The translations under genes were made by a program, and so were the position numbers. The notes under the pieces are model-generated. The model searched no databases, was not told the DNA's origin, and saw only the letters and a list, made by a program, of their open reading frames with translations. This document shows, in pieces, positions 54,685 to 62,865 of a stretch of 64,000 bases of DNA. Positions within the stretch are counted from its first letter, which is position 1, and every line of letters begins with the position of its first letter. This stretch comes from Eggerthella timonensis (GTDB lineage: Bacteria > Actinomycetota > Coriobacteriia > Coriobacteriales > Eggerthellaceae): positions 3,850,489 to 3,914,488 of the forward strand of contig NZ_FXXA01000002.1 in NCBI RefSeq assembly GCF_900184265.1. Direction: 5' to 3'.

Positions 54685-55578
54685 TTAACGTAAGGTCGCC
54701 GGCAGCCCCAGCTCCACGACCAGCACGTTTCCCTTCACGCGCGCGGACAGGCGCATTCCCATGGAGGCGGCGAGGCTGGCAGACACGGCCAGGCCGAGGC
54801 CGCTCCCGATCGCGCTGCGGGCGTCGTCGGCGCGGTAGAAGCGCTCGAACAAACGCTCGGGATCGAGGGCGGCGGGGTCGGGCACCTCGTTCGCGAACGT
54901 CACGCAAGCTCCACGCTGCTCCACCGCAAGCGGCCCCGAGCCGTAGCGCAGCGCGTTCGCCACGAGGTTCTCGAAGATGCGCGCGAGAGCCTCGGCGTCG
55001 GCGTCCACGGAAAGCGCCTCGTCCTCGAAGTCCACGCATGGCTCCCATCCGCGCCGTTCGAACGCGGGGAACTGCCCCACCAGCACGTCGGCCAGCGCCG
55101 GCAGCACGGCCACGGGGACGAGGTCGAGCGCGAGGTCGGGGTCGTTCGCCTGCGCGTAGGCGAACAGCTGGTCGAGGAGCGCGCCCATGTCGTCGAGCCG
55201 CGCCTCGGCTGCGGCCAAGCGCCGTGCGCGCCCGGCCTCGTCGCTCTCGTCTTGCGCGAGGCGCAGGTACCCTTTCGCGCCCATGATCGGCGTGCGGATG
55301 TCGTGCGAGAGGCTGGCCAGGTCGCGCTGGAACTCCTGCTGGCGGCGCTGGCCGTCCAGCCGCTCCTGCTGCGCGGCGTCCAGCTGGGCGTTCACCGCCT
55401 CAGCCAGCTCGGCGAACGCCCGTCCGGGCACCTGCACCGTCATCCGCGCGTTGCTGCGCGCCTCCCGCCCGCGCAGGAACCTCGCCATGCGGCGCAGCTC
55501 CCGACCGCATGCGACCCACGCAAGCGCAGCGCCGACCGCCAAGCACGCGATTCCCACCAGCATATACATCATCCGCAC
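54685..55578 (-). CDS. Sensor histidine kinase
   Basis: A 297-residue kinase with an N-terminal membrane helix (about 3-25), a short HAMP-like linker, a HisKA domain with the phosphorylated His in SLSHDIRTP near 93, and a HATPase domain with the N box LVANALRYG near 217 and GSGLGLAVSASLA near 265. It has almost no extracytoplasmic part, so it probably senses within the membrane or through the ABC transporter. It is the last gene of a response regulator/ABC/kinase cluster on the minus strand; this layout is typical of systems that respond to cell-envelope-active peptides. Confidence 0.9.
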   Translation of the reverse strand: MRMMYMLVGIACLAVGAALAWVACGRELRRMARFLRGREARSNARMTVQVPGRAFAELAEAVNAQLDAAQQERLDGQRRQQEFQRDLASLSHDIRTPIMGAKGYLRLAQDESDEAGRARRLAAAEARLDDMGALLDQLFAYAQANDPDLALDLVPVAVLPALADVLVGQFPAFERRGWEPCVDFEDEALSVDADAEALARIFENLVANALRYGSGPLAVEQRGACVTFANEVPDPAALDPERLFERFYRADDARSAIGSGLGLAVSASLAASMGMRLSARVKGNVLVVELGLPATLR

Positions 55579-55590
55579 GCCCTCCGTACC

Positions 55591-56502
55591 TTAGACGTCC
55601 CTCTTCCGGCACGCCGTGAGCGACAGCGCCGCGCACACGGCCGCGATCGCCCCGAATACGATAAGCCCTTGCGCCGCCGGCGACAACCCGGCCACAGCCG
55701 ACGCGCCAGTTTCGAACAGGCCCGTGCCTCCCGCCGCCAGCCGCTGCTGCACGGACAGCGGAAGCCACTGCACCGCATCGCCCACCAGGGGCATGGCCGG
55801 CGCGAGCACGGCAGCCGCCCCCAGAGCCATCGATTCGACGAAGCCCGTGGGCACAAGCGCCGCGAACACGACGCCGACCGTCTTGCTGCGCGTCGCCCAT
55901 GCGATGAGCGCGGCGAGGAACGCGTACGCCGTCAGCACGATCCACGACAACCCCGCCCAGCTCCAGTACTCGCCCACCGTCTCCGTGCGCTCGTAGGAGA
56001 ATCCGAGGACCGCGTACACCGCATCCGACAGGAGCATGCCAGCCAGCAGGAAAACCGCGCACAAGGCCGCGATCAGCACGAGCTTCTCCGCGAAGTACGC
56101 CCTGCGGTCGCCGCGTCCCGCAAGCACGTTCTTCGCGAACCCCGTGTCGAAGTCGGACGAGGCCAGCAGCGCCGCCAACACCGCGACGATCAGCCCGAGG
56201 AAGCCCACCATGAACGTGTTGCCGTAGGAGTAGGTGCGGCTGCCGATAACTTTCTCGTTGAGCGCCTGCACCTCCTCGGCGTCGAGGCCGGCGCCGTTCG
56301 GCGCGGTGAGCGTGACGGTCGCGCCGCTCTGGCGCGCCTCCTCCTGCGCTTGCTCGTTCACCATCTGGGCGAACTCGGGCGTGGTGGCGAACCAGACCAG
56401 CCCGGCCGCCCCCATCACCACGAGCGCGAGGAAGGCCAGGGCCACCCACAGCATCTTGCCGCGTACGAGCCGGAAGACATCGGATTTCAACAGGTTAAAC
56501 AT
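55591..56502 (-). CDS. ABC-2 type permease
   Basis: A 303-residue membrane protein with six predicted helices and a long outside loop after helix 1 (about 45-110). ATG 56502 is used because it overlaps the end of the ATPase gene by eight bases, which implies coupled translation. It forms the channel partner of that ATPase. The pair resembles BcrA/BcrB or lantibiotic-protection transporters, though the substrate cannot be read. Confidence 0.87.
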   Translation of the reverse strand: MFNLLKSDVFRLVRGKMLWVALAFLALVVMGAAGLVWFATTPEFAQMVNEQAQEEARQSGATVTLTAPNGAGLDAEEVQALNEKVIGSRTYSYGNTFMVGFLGLIVAVLAALLASSDFDTGFAKNVLAGRGDRRAYFAEKLVLIAALCAVFLLAGMLLSDAVYAVLGFSYERTETVGEYWSWAGLSWIVLTAYAFLAALIAWATRSKTVGVVFAALVPTGFVESMALGAAAVLAPAMPLVGDAVQWLPLSVQQRLAAGGTGLFETGASAVAGLSPAAQGLIVFGAIAAVCAALSLTACRKRDV

Positions 56503-57460
56503 GGTGCGCACCGCCTTCCTCGCCCGAAACGGCGCCCGTTGCCCCACGTGCGCCGCCTTCCATAAGCTCCACGAAATAGTCCTCGATGTCCCGGCGCACG
56601 GGGTTCAGCTCCAGCACCGTCTGGTCGGCGTCGTGCAGCAGGCGCGACACGGCCGCCGCGTCGTAGTCGCCCGAGACGGAGAGCGCCCCGTCGGGCAGCG
56701 CGCGCAGCGTCGCCTGGGGAAACGTCTCTTCCATCAGCGCGAGCGAACGGGCCGGATCGACGGTGCGCACGCGCAGGCTGTCGCCGCATTCGGCCTGCAT
56801 CTGCTCGGAGGTCATCTCGCGCACCATGCGGCCCTCGGCGATGACGCCGAAGCGCGTGGCCACGCGATCGAGCTGGTCCAGCACGTGCGAGCTGATGACC
56901 ACCGTCACGCCGAGCGTCTGGTTCAGCCGCACGATGAGGTTGCGCATGGCGCGCGTGCCCTCGGGATCCAGGCCATTCAGCGGCTCGTCGAGCAGCAGCA
57001 GGTCGGGCGAGCCCACGAGCGCGAGCGCGAGGCCCAGCCGCTGCTTCATGCCGAGCGAGAAGCCCTTGGCCTTCTTCTTGCCCACGCCGTCCAACCCGAC
57101 CAGCGCAAGCGCTTCACGGCAGCGTGAGGGGGCAGCCGCCACGCCCATCGCCAGGGCCTTCGCCATGAGGTTCTCATAGGCGGAGAGGTTGGGCACGAGC
57201 CCCGGCGCTTCGATGAGCGCCCCGACGCGCGACGCGCCCTCCGGCCGACCGCACTCCTCCATACGGTTGCCGAACAGCTCGATCTCGCCCTCATCGGGCG
57301 TCACCAGGCCGCAGACCATCTTCATGACGGTGGACTTCCCTGCCCCGTTCTTCCCGACGAACCCGTAGATGTCGCCCTGCGCCACGTGCAGGTCGAGCCG
57401 GTCGACCGCGCGCTTCCCGCGGTAGGACTTCGTGAGCCCCCGCGTCTCAACAACGTTCAT
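56495..57460 (-). CDS. ABC transporter ATP-binding protein
   Basis: A 321-residue ATPase: Walker A GKNGAGKST near 37, signature SLGMKQRLGLALAL near 135, Walker B LLLLDEPLNGLDPEG near 155, and H-loop VVISSHV near 190. The C-terminal ~90 residues form the regulatory extension seen in antibiotic-resistance type ABC proteins. It lies 126 bp after the response regulator gene on the same strand and overlaps the permease. Probable role: export or removal of membrane-active peptides. Confidence 0.92.
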   Translation of the reverse strand: MNVVETRGLTKSYRGKRAVDRLDLHVAQGDIYGFVGKNGAGKSTVMKMVCGLVTPDEGEIELFGNRMEECGRPEGASRVGALIEAPGLVPNLSAYENLMAKALAMGVAAAPSRCREALALVGLDGVGKKKAKGFSLGMKQRLGLALALVGSPDLLLLDEPLNGLDPEGTRAMRNLIVRLNQTLGVTVVISSHVLDQLDRVATRFGVIAEGRMVREMTSEQMQAECGDSLRVRTVDPARSLALMEETFPQATLRALPDGALSVSGDYDAAAVSRLLHDADQTVLELNPVRRDIEDYFVELMEGGARGATGAVSGEEGGAHHV

Positions 57461-57585
57461 GAACGCTCCTTTCCGTTTGCCTTCTCACCGTGTTTCCAGC
57501 TTACGGAAGAGGGTTTCAGGAAGGATGAACCAACCTTTAAGAAAGCTTGAAGAAGCCGACGGGGAATGTGCCGGCGGGCCCGCCG

Positions 57586-58317
57586 TCATCGACCCTCGTC
57601 GACCGCCAGCTTGAACCCGAGACCCCACACGGTGCGGATGTAGCCGTCGGTGCCGGTGGCCTTGAGCTTGGCGCGGATGTTGGACACGTGCACGCTCACG
57701 GTGCTGTCCTCGGCGGCATAGGGCTCGCCCCAGGCCAGCTCGAACAGCTCCTGCTTCGTATAGACCTTCCTCGGGTGCGCGGCCAGAAGATCCACGATGT
57801 TGAACTCGGTGCGCGTGAGCGGCACCTCCGCGCCGTCCACCGCGAGCGTGCGCGCGGCGCGGTCGATGACCCACGCGCCCACGCGCAGCACGTTGCCGCC
57901 CGGCTGCGGCGCGAGGGCGCGACCGCAGTGGCGCAGCTGCACCTCGATGCGCGCGAGCAGCTCGTCCAGGTCGAAGGGCTTGGCCAGATAATCGTCGGCC
58001 CCGAGCTTCAAAAGGTCAACCTTGTCGGTGGCGCTCGTGCGGGCCGAGGTCACCACGATGGGCGTATGGGCGTCGGCGGCACGGATGAGCCGCACGATAT
58101 CCTCACCGGGAAGGCCGGGCAGCATGAGGTCGCATACGATTACGTCGAACCCCTCGTCGCGCGCGGCCGAAGCCTCCAGCACGAGCAGTGCCTCCGTGCC
58201 CGAGAACGCCTGCGTGCACGCGTACCCCGCATTTCCCAGGTGGTCGGCCACGATCCTGCTGATGTGGGCGTCGTCCTCCACGATGAGCACGGTCACGCCT
58301 GTCGTCGCATCCGTCAC
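57586..58317 (-). CDS. OmpR/PhoB-family response regulator
   Basis: A 243-residue regulator. The receiver domain spans about 8-122 with the acidic pair EDD near 13-15, phospho-acceptor Asp in VIVCDLMLPG near 57 and Lys in YLAKPFDLDE. The C-terminal winged HTH (about 140-240) has TRTEFNIVDLLAAHPRKVYT. GTG 58317 is preferred because AGGGGAGG lies six bases upstream; in-frame ATGs further up lack such a site. It is the first gene of the operon that also encodes the ABC pair and kinase. Confidence 0.91.
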   Translation of the reverse strand: MTDATTGVTVLIVEDDAHISRIVADHLGNAGYACTQAFSGTEALLVLEASAARDEGFDVIVCDLMLPGLPGEDIVRLIRAADAHTPIVVTSARTSATDKVDLLKLGADDYLAKPFDLDELLARIEVQLRHCGRALAPQPGGNVLRVGAWVIDRAARTLAVDGAEVPLTRTEFNIVDLLAAHPRKVYTKQELFELAWGEPYAAEDSTVSVHVSNIRAKLKATGTDGYIRTVWGLGFKLAVDEGR

Positions 58318-58529
58318 GCTCGCCTCCCCTTCATTCATGTTCGCCTTGGATTTCTCGGAGAATCCCATGCACAACGGCAAGTATGCACGATACGCAGAAC
58401 TTTACAACGCCTTCCCAGCAGAAAAAACCGGTCGCTTCCGTTGCGCCGCCGACCAGCCCGCGCTCATCGGCGGCCCGGCCCTCTATGGCGAAGGCTTTCG
58501 CCGCACGTACCGGTGCCTCCTCAGCGAGC

Positions 58530-58585
58530 ACTGTCGGCCGAAACGTGCGCTTTTCAGCGAAAAACCGACCGTTTGGGCCGACAGT
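58530..58585. terminator. Hairpin downstream of the MATE gene
   Basis: ACTGTCGGCC and GGCCGACAGT form a perfect 10-bp stem, extended by AAAC/GTTT after one unpaired base, with a 26-nt loop. It lies just past the MATE stop at 58602. No U-run is present, so termination is uncertain. Confidence 0.45.
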
Positions 58586-58601
58586 CGCCTCGGGCCGTCG
58601 T

Positions 58602-59990
58602 CTACAGCCCGCGCGAACGGATCCAATGGCGCAGGTACAGGCCGCCGATAACCGCCGGGATCACGGGCGACGCGGCCTGCGCCACGAAGATGCCCACGTA
58701 GCCGAAGCCCAGCACGCCGCTCAGCAGGAACGCCAAGCCGAAACGCACGACGAACGCGTCGATGAGCGAGTTCACCAGCACGAGGCGGGGCGAGCCGGCC
58801 CCCAGCGCGAACGAGTCGAAGCTGTACATGGCCGCGTAGAACAGCCCGTTCACGCTGCACGTGATGCGCAGGTACAGCACGGCGATGTCGAGCGTCGCGG
58901 GATCCGTCAGGCCGTACGCGCTCACGATCAGCGGAGCCAGCAGCTGCACGACCACCTGCACGCCCACGATCACGCTCACGTTGAACGTGACGCCGAGGCG
59001 TGCCACGTCGCGCGCCCGGCTCCATGCGCCCGCGCCCGCGTTCTGTGCGGCCGCCGTGGTGATGGCCTGGCCGATGGCCCAGCACGGCAGCCCTGCGATG
59101 GTGCTGATTTGCAGGCCGACGCCGGCCGCGGCGGCCACGTCGGTCCCATAGCGGTTCAACAGCCCGGTGACCAGCGCGTACGACAGGTTCACCACCGCCA
59201 TCTGCACGGCGGAGGGCACACCCACGTGCAGCACTTCGCCGACGCTCGCGCGCAGCGGCGCAGCGGCGCGGACGCCGCAGGCGAACGCTCCGGTCAGGCG
59301 CCCGCCGGGAAAGCGCCGCCGCACCACGACAAGCGCGCCGACCCCTGCCACGCTCTGCGCGACGACCGTCGCGATCGCCGCCCCTACCACGCCGAAGCCC
59401 GCCGGCCCCACCAGCACGAGGTCGAGCGCCACGTTCACGAGCAGGGCAACCCCCACCAGCGCCAACGGCGTGCGCGCGTCGCCCTGCGCCTTGAGGAAGG
59501 CGGCTGCAGCGTTCATGAGGAAGGGCCCGACGGAGCCGCAGCACAGCACCACGGTGTAGGCGCAGGCGCCGTCGAGCGCCGCCTCGGGCACGGCGTTGGC
59601 CGTGAACGCCGGACGCGCCAGCATCGTGCCCAGCACGGCGATCGCCGCCGCCCCCGCCAGCGCAACCGCGATCGTGGCCGCGTACGCGCGCCGCTGGCCG
59701 ACCACGTCGCGCGCGCCCACGAACCGCGCGATCACCACGCCGCCGCCCGCCGTGAGACCGATGACGAACGCGTTCACGATGAAGGTGGCGTTGGTCGCAT
59801 TGCTGATGGATACGAGCCCCACCGCACCCATCACCTGACCGACCACCACCATGTCGACCGCCTGGTACACGTATTGCAGCAGGTTCACCGCCATGAGCGG
59901 CAGCGCGAAGGCGAGAAGCTGCCGGAACAGCGGCCCCTCGGTAAAGGAAAGAGGAGCGTTGGATTCGAGTTTGATTGGTGCTTTCGACAC
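58602..59990 (-). CDS. MATE-family efflux transporter
   Basis: A 462-residue, 12-helix protein with two MatE halves (about 20-180 and 240-400). The first half shows VYQAVDMVVVGQVMG and the second NRYGTDVAAAAGVGLQISTI, typical of the DinF/NorM class. It exports cationic drugs or metabolites by Na+ or H+ antiport. A terminator-like hairpin and a 200-bp untranslated stretch lie upstream (60070-60313), so expression may be attenuated. No regulator gene is directly coupled; the HxlR gene upstream has the same orientation. Confidence 0.9.
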   Translation of the reverse strand: MSKAPIKLESNAPLSFTEGPLFRQLLAFALPLMAVNLLQYVYQAVDMVVVGQVMGAVGLVSISNATNATFIVNAFVIGLTAGGGVVIARFVGARDVVGQRRAYAATIAVALAGAAAIAVLGTMLARPAFTANAVPEAALDGACAYTVVLCCGSVGPFLMNAAAAFLKAQGDARTPLALVGVALLVNVALDLVLVGPAGFGVVGAAIATVVAQSVAGVGALVVVRRRFPGGRLTGAFACGVRAAAPLRASVGEVLHVGVPSAVQMAVVNLSYALVTGLLNRYGTDVAAAAGVGLQISTIAGLPCWAIGQAITTAAAQNAGAGAWSRARDVARLGVTFNVSVIVGVQVVVQLLAPLIVSAYGLTDPATLDIAVLYLRITCSVNGLFYAAMYSFDSFALGAGSPRLVLVNSLIDAFVVRFGLAFLLSGVLGFGYVGIFVAQAASPVIPAVIGGLYLRHWIRSRGL

Positions 59991-60069
59991 GGTTGCTCAC
60001 CTCTGAGAATTCGGGAAACGGAATGCGGAATGCGAGCGGGACGCGACCGGCGCGTCCGACGCTGCGCGC

Positions 60070-60107
60070 AAAAAAAGCGCCGCAGATGAATCATCACCTG
60101 CGGCGCT
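60070..60107 (-). terminator. Intrinsic terminator upstream of MATE / downstream of HxlR
   Basis: On the minus strand AGCGCCGCAG pairs perfectly with CTGCGGCGCT around a 12-nt loop and is followed by seven T. It is 207 bp after the HxlR stop and 80 bp before the MATE start, so it either ends the HxlR transcript or acts as an attenuator in the MATE leader. Confidence 0.85.
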
Positions 60108-60313
60108 CAAAGGATTCCGTCATGCCGGCATCGAAGAGGAGACGTGCCTGACCTGGGCAGCGCGCCTATCGATGCCGATGAGTATGTCCCGGTGCTCCGT
60201 GCGATGCTTCATCGGCGATCATGCGCGGAGCCGTTACTCTGCAGAGTTTCATGCGTGCCTTCTCGTTGAGGCGGATACAGCGTCGCCCAGCATACCGCGC
60301 CGGGCAGGCGCGG

Positions 60314-60703
60314 TCAACCCGCGGGAGGCGCGGCGGGGACGGCTGCAGGGACGGCGGGGTTGGCGGACGTCCCGGTACCCGCGTCGTCCAGCACAACCTT
60401 GCCCCATGCGCACATCTGGTTGAGGATAGGCACGAAGCTCGCGCCCCGCTCGGTGAGCGAGTACTCGGTTTTGGGCGGCACCTGATGGTACAGCTCGCGA
60501 TGCACCATGCCGTCGGCCTCGAGTTCGCGCAGCTGCTGGGTCAGCATTTTCGGCGTGGCCTGTGTCATCTTGCGCTGCAGCTCGCCGAAGCGCAGCACGC
60601 GCGCGTTGCTCAGGTGCCACAGGATCAGCACCTTGTGCTTGCCGCCCACGATGTCGATGGTGGCCTCCACGGGGCAATGGTACGCGCTCGGACAGGTTTT
60701 CAT
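60314..60703 (-). CDS. HxlR-family transcriptional regulator
   Basis: A 129-residue winged-helix protein: CPVEATIDIVGGKHKVLILW (residues 10-29), RFGELQRKMTQATPKMLTQQ and LRELEADGMVHRELYHQVPP, with the YSLTERG wing. The N-terminal Cys pair (C4, C10) could be redox-sensitive, as in some HxlR proteins. ATG 60703 has AAAGAGG upstream; an in-frame ATG at 60880 would add an unrelated basic tail. It is divergent from a nitroreductase gene with a palindrome between them, which suggests it controls that gene. The C-terminal tail is Pro/Ala-rich. Confidence 0.88.
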   Translation of the reverse strand: MKTCPSAYHCPVEATIDIVGGKHKVLILWHLSNARVLRFGELQRKMTQATPKMLTQQLRELEADGMVHRELYHQVPPKTEYSLTERGASFVPILNQMCAWGKVVLDDAGTGTSANPAVPAAVPAAPPAG

Positions 60704-60794
60704 GCGCAGCCTCTTTCGCTCGATGCAGCATCCGCCACGGCACTCGACGCGTCGTGCAGTGCGTCGCTCGATGTGTCGCTCGACCTGCCGTCCA

Positions 60795-60816
60795 ATACTA
60801 TCTTTTTGGGTAGTAT
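60795..60816. promoter_or_regulatory. HxlR operator-like palindrome
   Basis: ATACTA-N10-TAGTAT lies between hxlR and the nitroreductase gene. HxlR-type regulators commonly bind TACT...AGTA sites. It lies about 95 bp from each start. Confidence 0.55.
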
Positions 60817-60912
60817 ATTCCAAAAAAGTGTCTACTTGTTCTGAGGATAGCAAAGCGTAGGATGAAAGGCGACCGAACACCGGAACCCCAACCCGAATGT
60901 TAGGAGCACCTC

Positions 60913-61425
60913 ATGACGTTTCTCGACCTCGCACGAAAGCGCTGCTCGATTCGCGCCTACCAGCCCGCCCCCGTCAGCCAGGAGCTGATCGACGCCATCG
61001 TGGAAGCGGGCCGCGTCGCGCCCACCGCCGCCAACCGCCAACCGGTGCGCGTCGTCTGCGCGACGAGCGCGACAAGCCTCGCTCACCTGGGAGAAGCGGC
61101 CAACTTGCACGGCGCGCCGCTCGCGCTCGTCGTGTGCGTCGACGGCGAACGCGCCTGGAAGCGTCGGGCAGACGGCTGGTCGTCCGCCGAAGTCGACGCC
61201 TCCATCGTGACCGACCACCTGATGCTCGCCGCCGCCGACCTCGGCCTGGGCAGCGTGTGGATCTGCAACTTCGATTCCGCAATCGTGCGCGAAGCGTGCG
61301 CACTTCCCCCGTCGCTCGAGCCGGTGAACATCCTGGCCGTCGGGCACGCCGCCTGCGACCCCGCCAGCCCCGACCGCCACGCAACCGAGCGCATCCCCTC
61401 AAGCGAATTTGTCGTCAACGGGTAG
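60913..61425 (+). CDS. Nitroreductase-family flavoprotein
   Basis: A 170-residue FMN-dependent nitroreductase of the short type. The N-terminal LARKRCSIRAYQPAPV and VAPTAANRQPVRV (FMN-contact) segments, and LGLGSVWICNF near 115, are characteristic. It may reduce nitro groups or quinones with NAD(P)H. GTTAGGAG lies upstream of the ATG. It is divergent from the HxlR gene and probably regulated by it. Confidence 0.87.
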   Translation: MTFLDLARKRCSIRAYQPAPVSQELIDAIVEAGRVAPTAANRQPVRVVCATSATSLAHLGEAANLHGAPLALVVCVDGERAWKRRADGWSSAEVDASIVTDHLMLAAADLGLGSVWICNFDSAIVREACALPPSLEPVNILAVGHAACDPASPDRHATERIPSSEFVVNG

Positions 61426-61528
61426 GATCGAGGGAGGTCGAAAAAACGTACATTTGGTTCCGACTCCCTCTTTGGCACAATCTCCGGCTCGGCCCGATCC
61501 CCGACGGGCGCGTCGCCCCATGGGCGCT

Positions 61529-61739
61529 CCGTGCATCGTTTCGTCGCCGGAATGGCAAGTTTTCACCGGATTCGGATGTTTGCGCCCCGCTCGGAGCGGG
61601 CGGCGCATCTCCGACGAGACGAGGGTTCCTCGCGACCAGGCATGATGCAGGACGGAGCATCCCGGAGCGCCCGCGGCCCGACCCGAAACATCCGAATCCG
61701 GTGAAAACTTGCCACTTGAGTCCCCGTTCGATGCACGGA
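61529..61739. repeat. 211-bp element with perfect 29-bp inner and 11-bp outer inverted repeats
   Basis: TGGCAAGTTTTCACCGGATT plus CGGATGTTT (61553-61581) is exactly complementary to 61686-61714, and TCCGTGCATCG (61529-61539) to 61729-61739. Both pairs share the same centre. The region between the nitroreductase and the convergent HAD gene is otherwise empty. It is probably a small non-autonomous repeat or a structured RNA. Confidence 0.7.
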
Positions 61740-61794
61740 AGGCAGGAATTCGGAACCGGGCTCTGAGACAAAGGCGAACCGAGTTCGCCACCTT

Positions 61795-62586
61795 CTACTC
61801 GATGGTGTCGAGCACGGCGCGCAGCTCGCGTTGGACACTGCGCTCGACGTTCGTCCCGATCACCTTCGTGGCGATCTGTTTGATGGCCGAGCGAGCATTG
61901 CCCATGGCGATGCTCGTGCCCGCCATGCGCAGGATCTCGTAATCGTTCATGGAGTCGCCAAACGCCATCACGTCTTCGGCGCGCACGCCGTGGGCAGCCA
62001 TCACCTGCTCGATGCCGGTGGCCTTGTTCACGCCGCGCTGCATGACGTCGATCCACTTGCGGCCCGACGGCGCGAACACGAAATCGGCCTCCAGTTCGCG
62101 CGTGAGGGCATACGCCATGTCCATGACGCCCTCATCGCAGTACACCGAGGCTTTCAAGATGTTCACCTCAGGCGACGGCACATCGAACACGCGCACCGGG
62201 TTCGGCAGGTTCTTGTCCACCTCGCGCTCGAAGCGTTCCTCGTCGTCCAGAAGGTAGCTGCGCGTCTCGTCGAACAGCGCGAGATGCAGCGTGTCGAACA
62301 GGTCGCACGTGCGCGCCAACCGACGCAGCGCCGCATGCGAGAACACCTCGCGGTCGACAAGCGTGCCTTCGATGACGACTTGCGCTCCGTTGGACGCGAC
62401 GAAGTCCATGCACTCCACCACGGGCTCGAACAGCTCGTTCAGCGTGTCGAAGCGACGGCCGGACGAGGCTACGAACCGGATGCCCGCGTCGCGCAGGCGC
62501 AGGATGAGATCGTACGAGCCGTCGGGCACGCACTGGTTCTCGTCGAGAAACGTACCGTCCATGTCGCTGGCAATGAGCTTGACCAT
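61795..62586 (-). CDS. Cof-type HAD hydrolase
   Basis: A 263-residue HAD phosphatase of the Cof/YbjI group. The nucleophile motif DMDGTF is at residues 8-13, motif II SSGRR near 42, Lys in the NKATGI region near 195 and GDSMND near 217, all intact. Residues about 85-190 form the C2-type cap. Such enzymes dephosphorylate sugar phosphates or cofactors. It is monocistronic and convergent with the nitroreductase. Confidence 0.9.
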   Translation of the reverse strand: MVKLIASDMDGTFLDENQCVPDGSYDLILRLRDAGIRFVASSGRRFDTLNELFEPVVECMDFVASNGAQVVIEGTLVDREVFSHAALRRLARTCDLFDTLHLALFDETRSYLLDDEERFEREVDKNLPNPVRVFDVPSPEVNILKASVYCDEGVMDMAYALTRELEADFVFAPSGRKWIDVMQRGVNKATGIEQVMAAHGVRAEDVMAFGDSMNDYEILRMAGTSIAMGNARSAIKQIATKVIGTNVERSVQRELRAVLDTIE

Positions 62587-62865
62587 GTGAGAAGCCTCCT
62601 CGAAATCCGTCGTATGCCGTCATTGTACGCCGCCCCCTCCAACCCGCATGAGCCCGCACGGAGACTTTGCACGAACTTGAAACCTGTTTTACAAAATCCC
62701 AGCTCAATCAGCCTCGCAACCTGAGCGTGCGCAAAGAATCGCGAAACGCACCACCAGGTTGGTAGAACGCGCGGGCGTGCAACCGCATGATGGGAACCGT
62801 CGAAGCGCAGCCGCAAGGACCGACGCTTCGGGTATCATGCATACAACGTTTGAGAAGGGACCACC

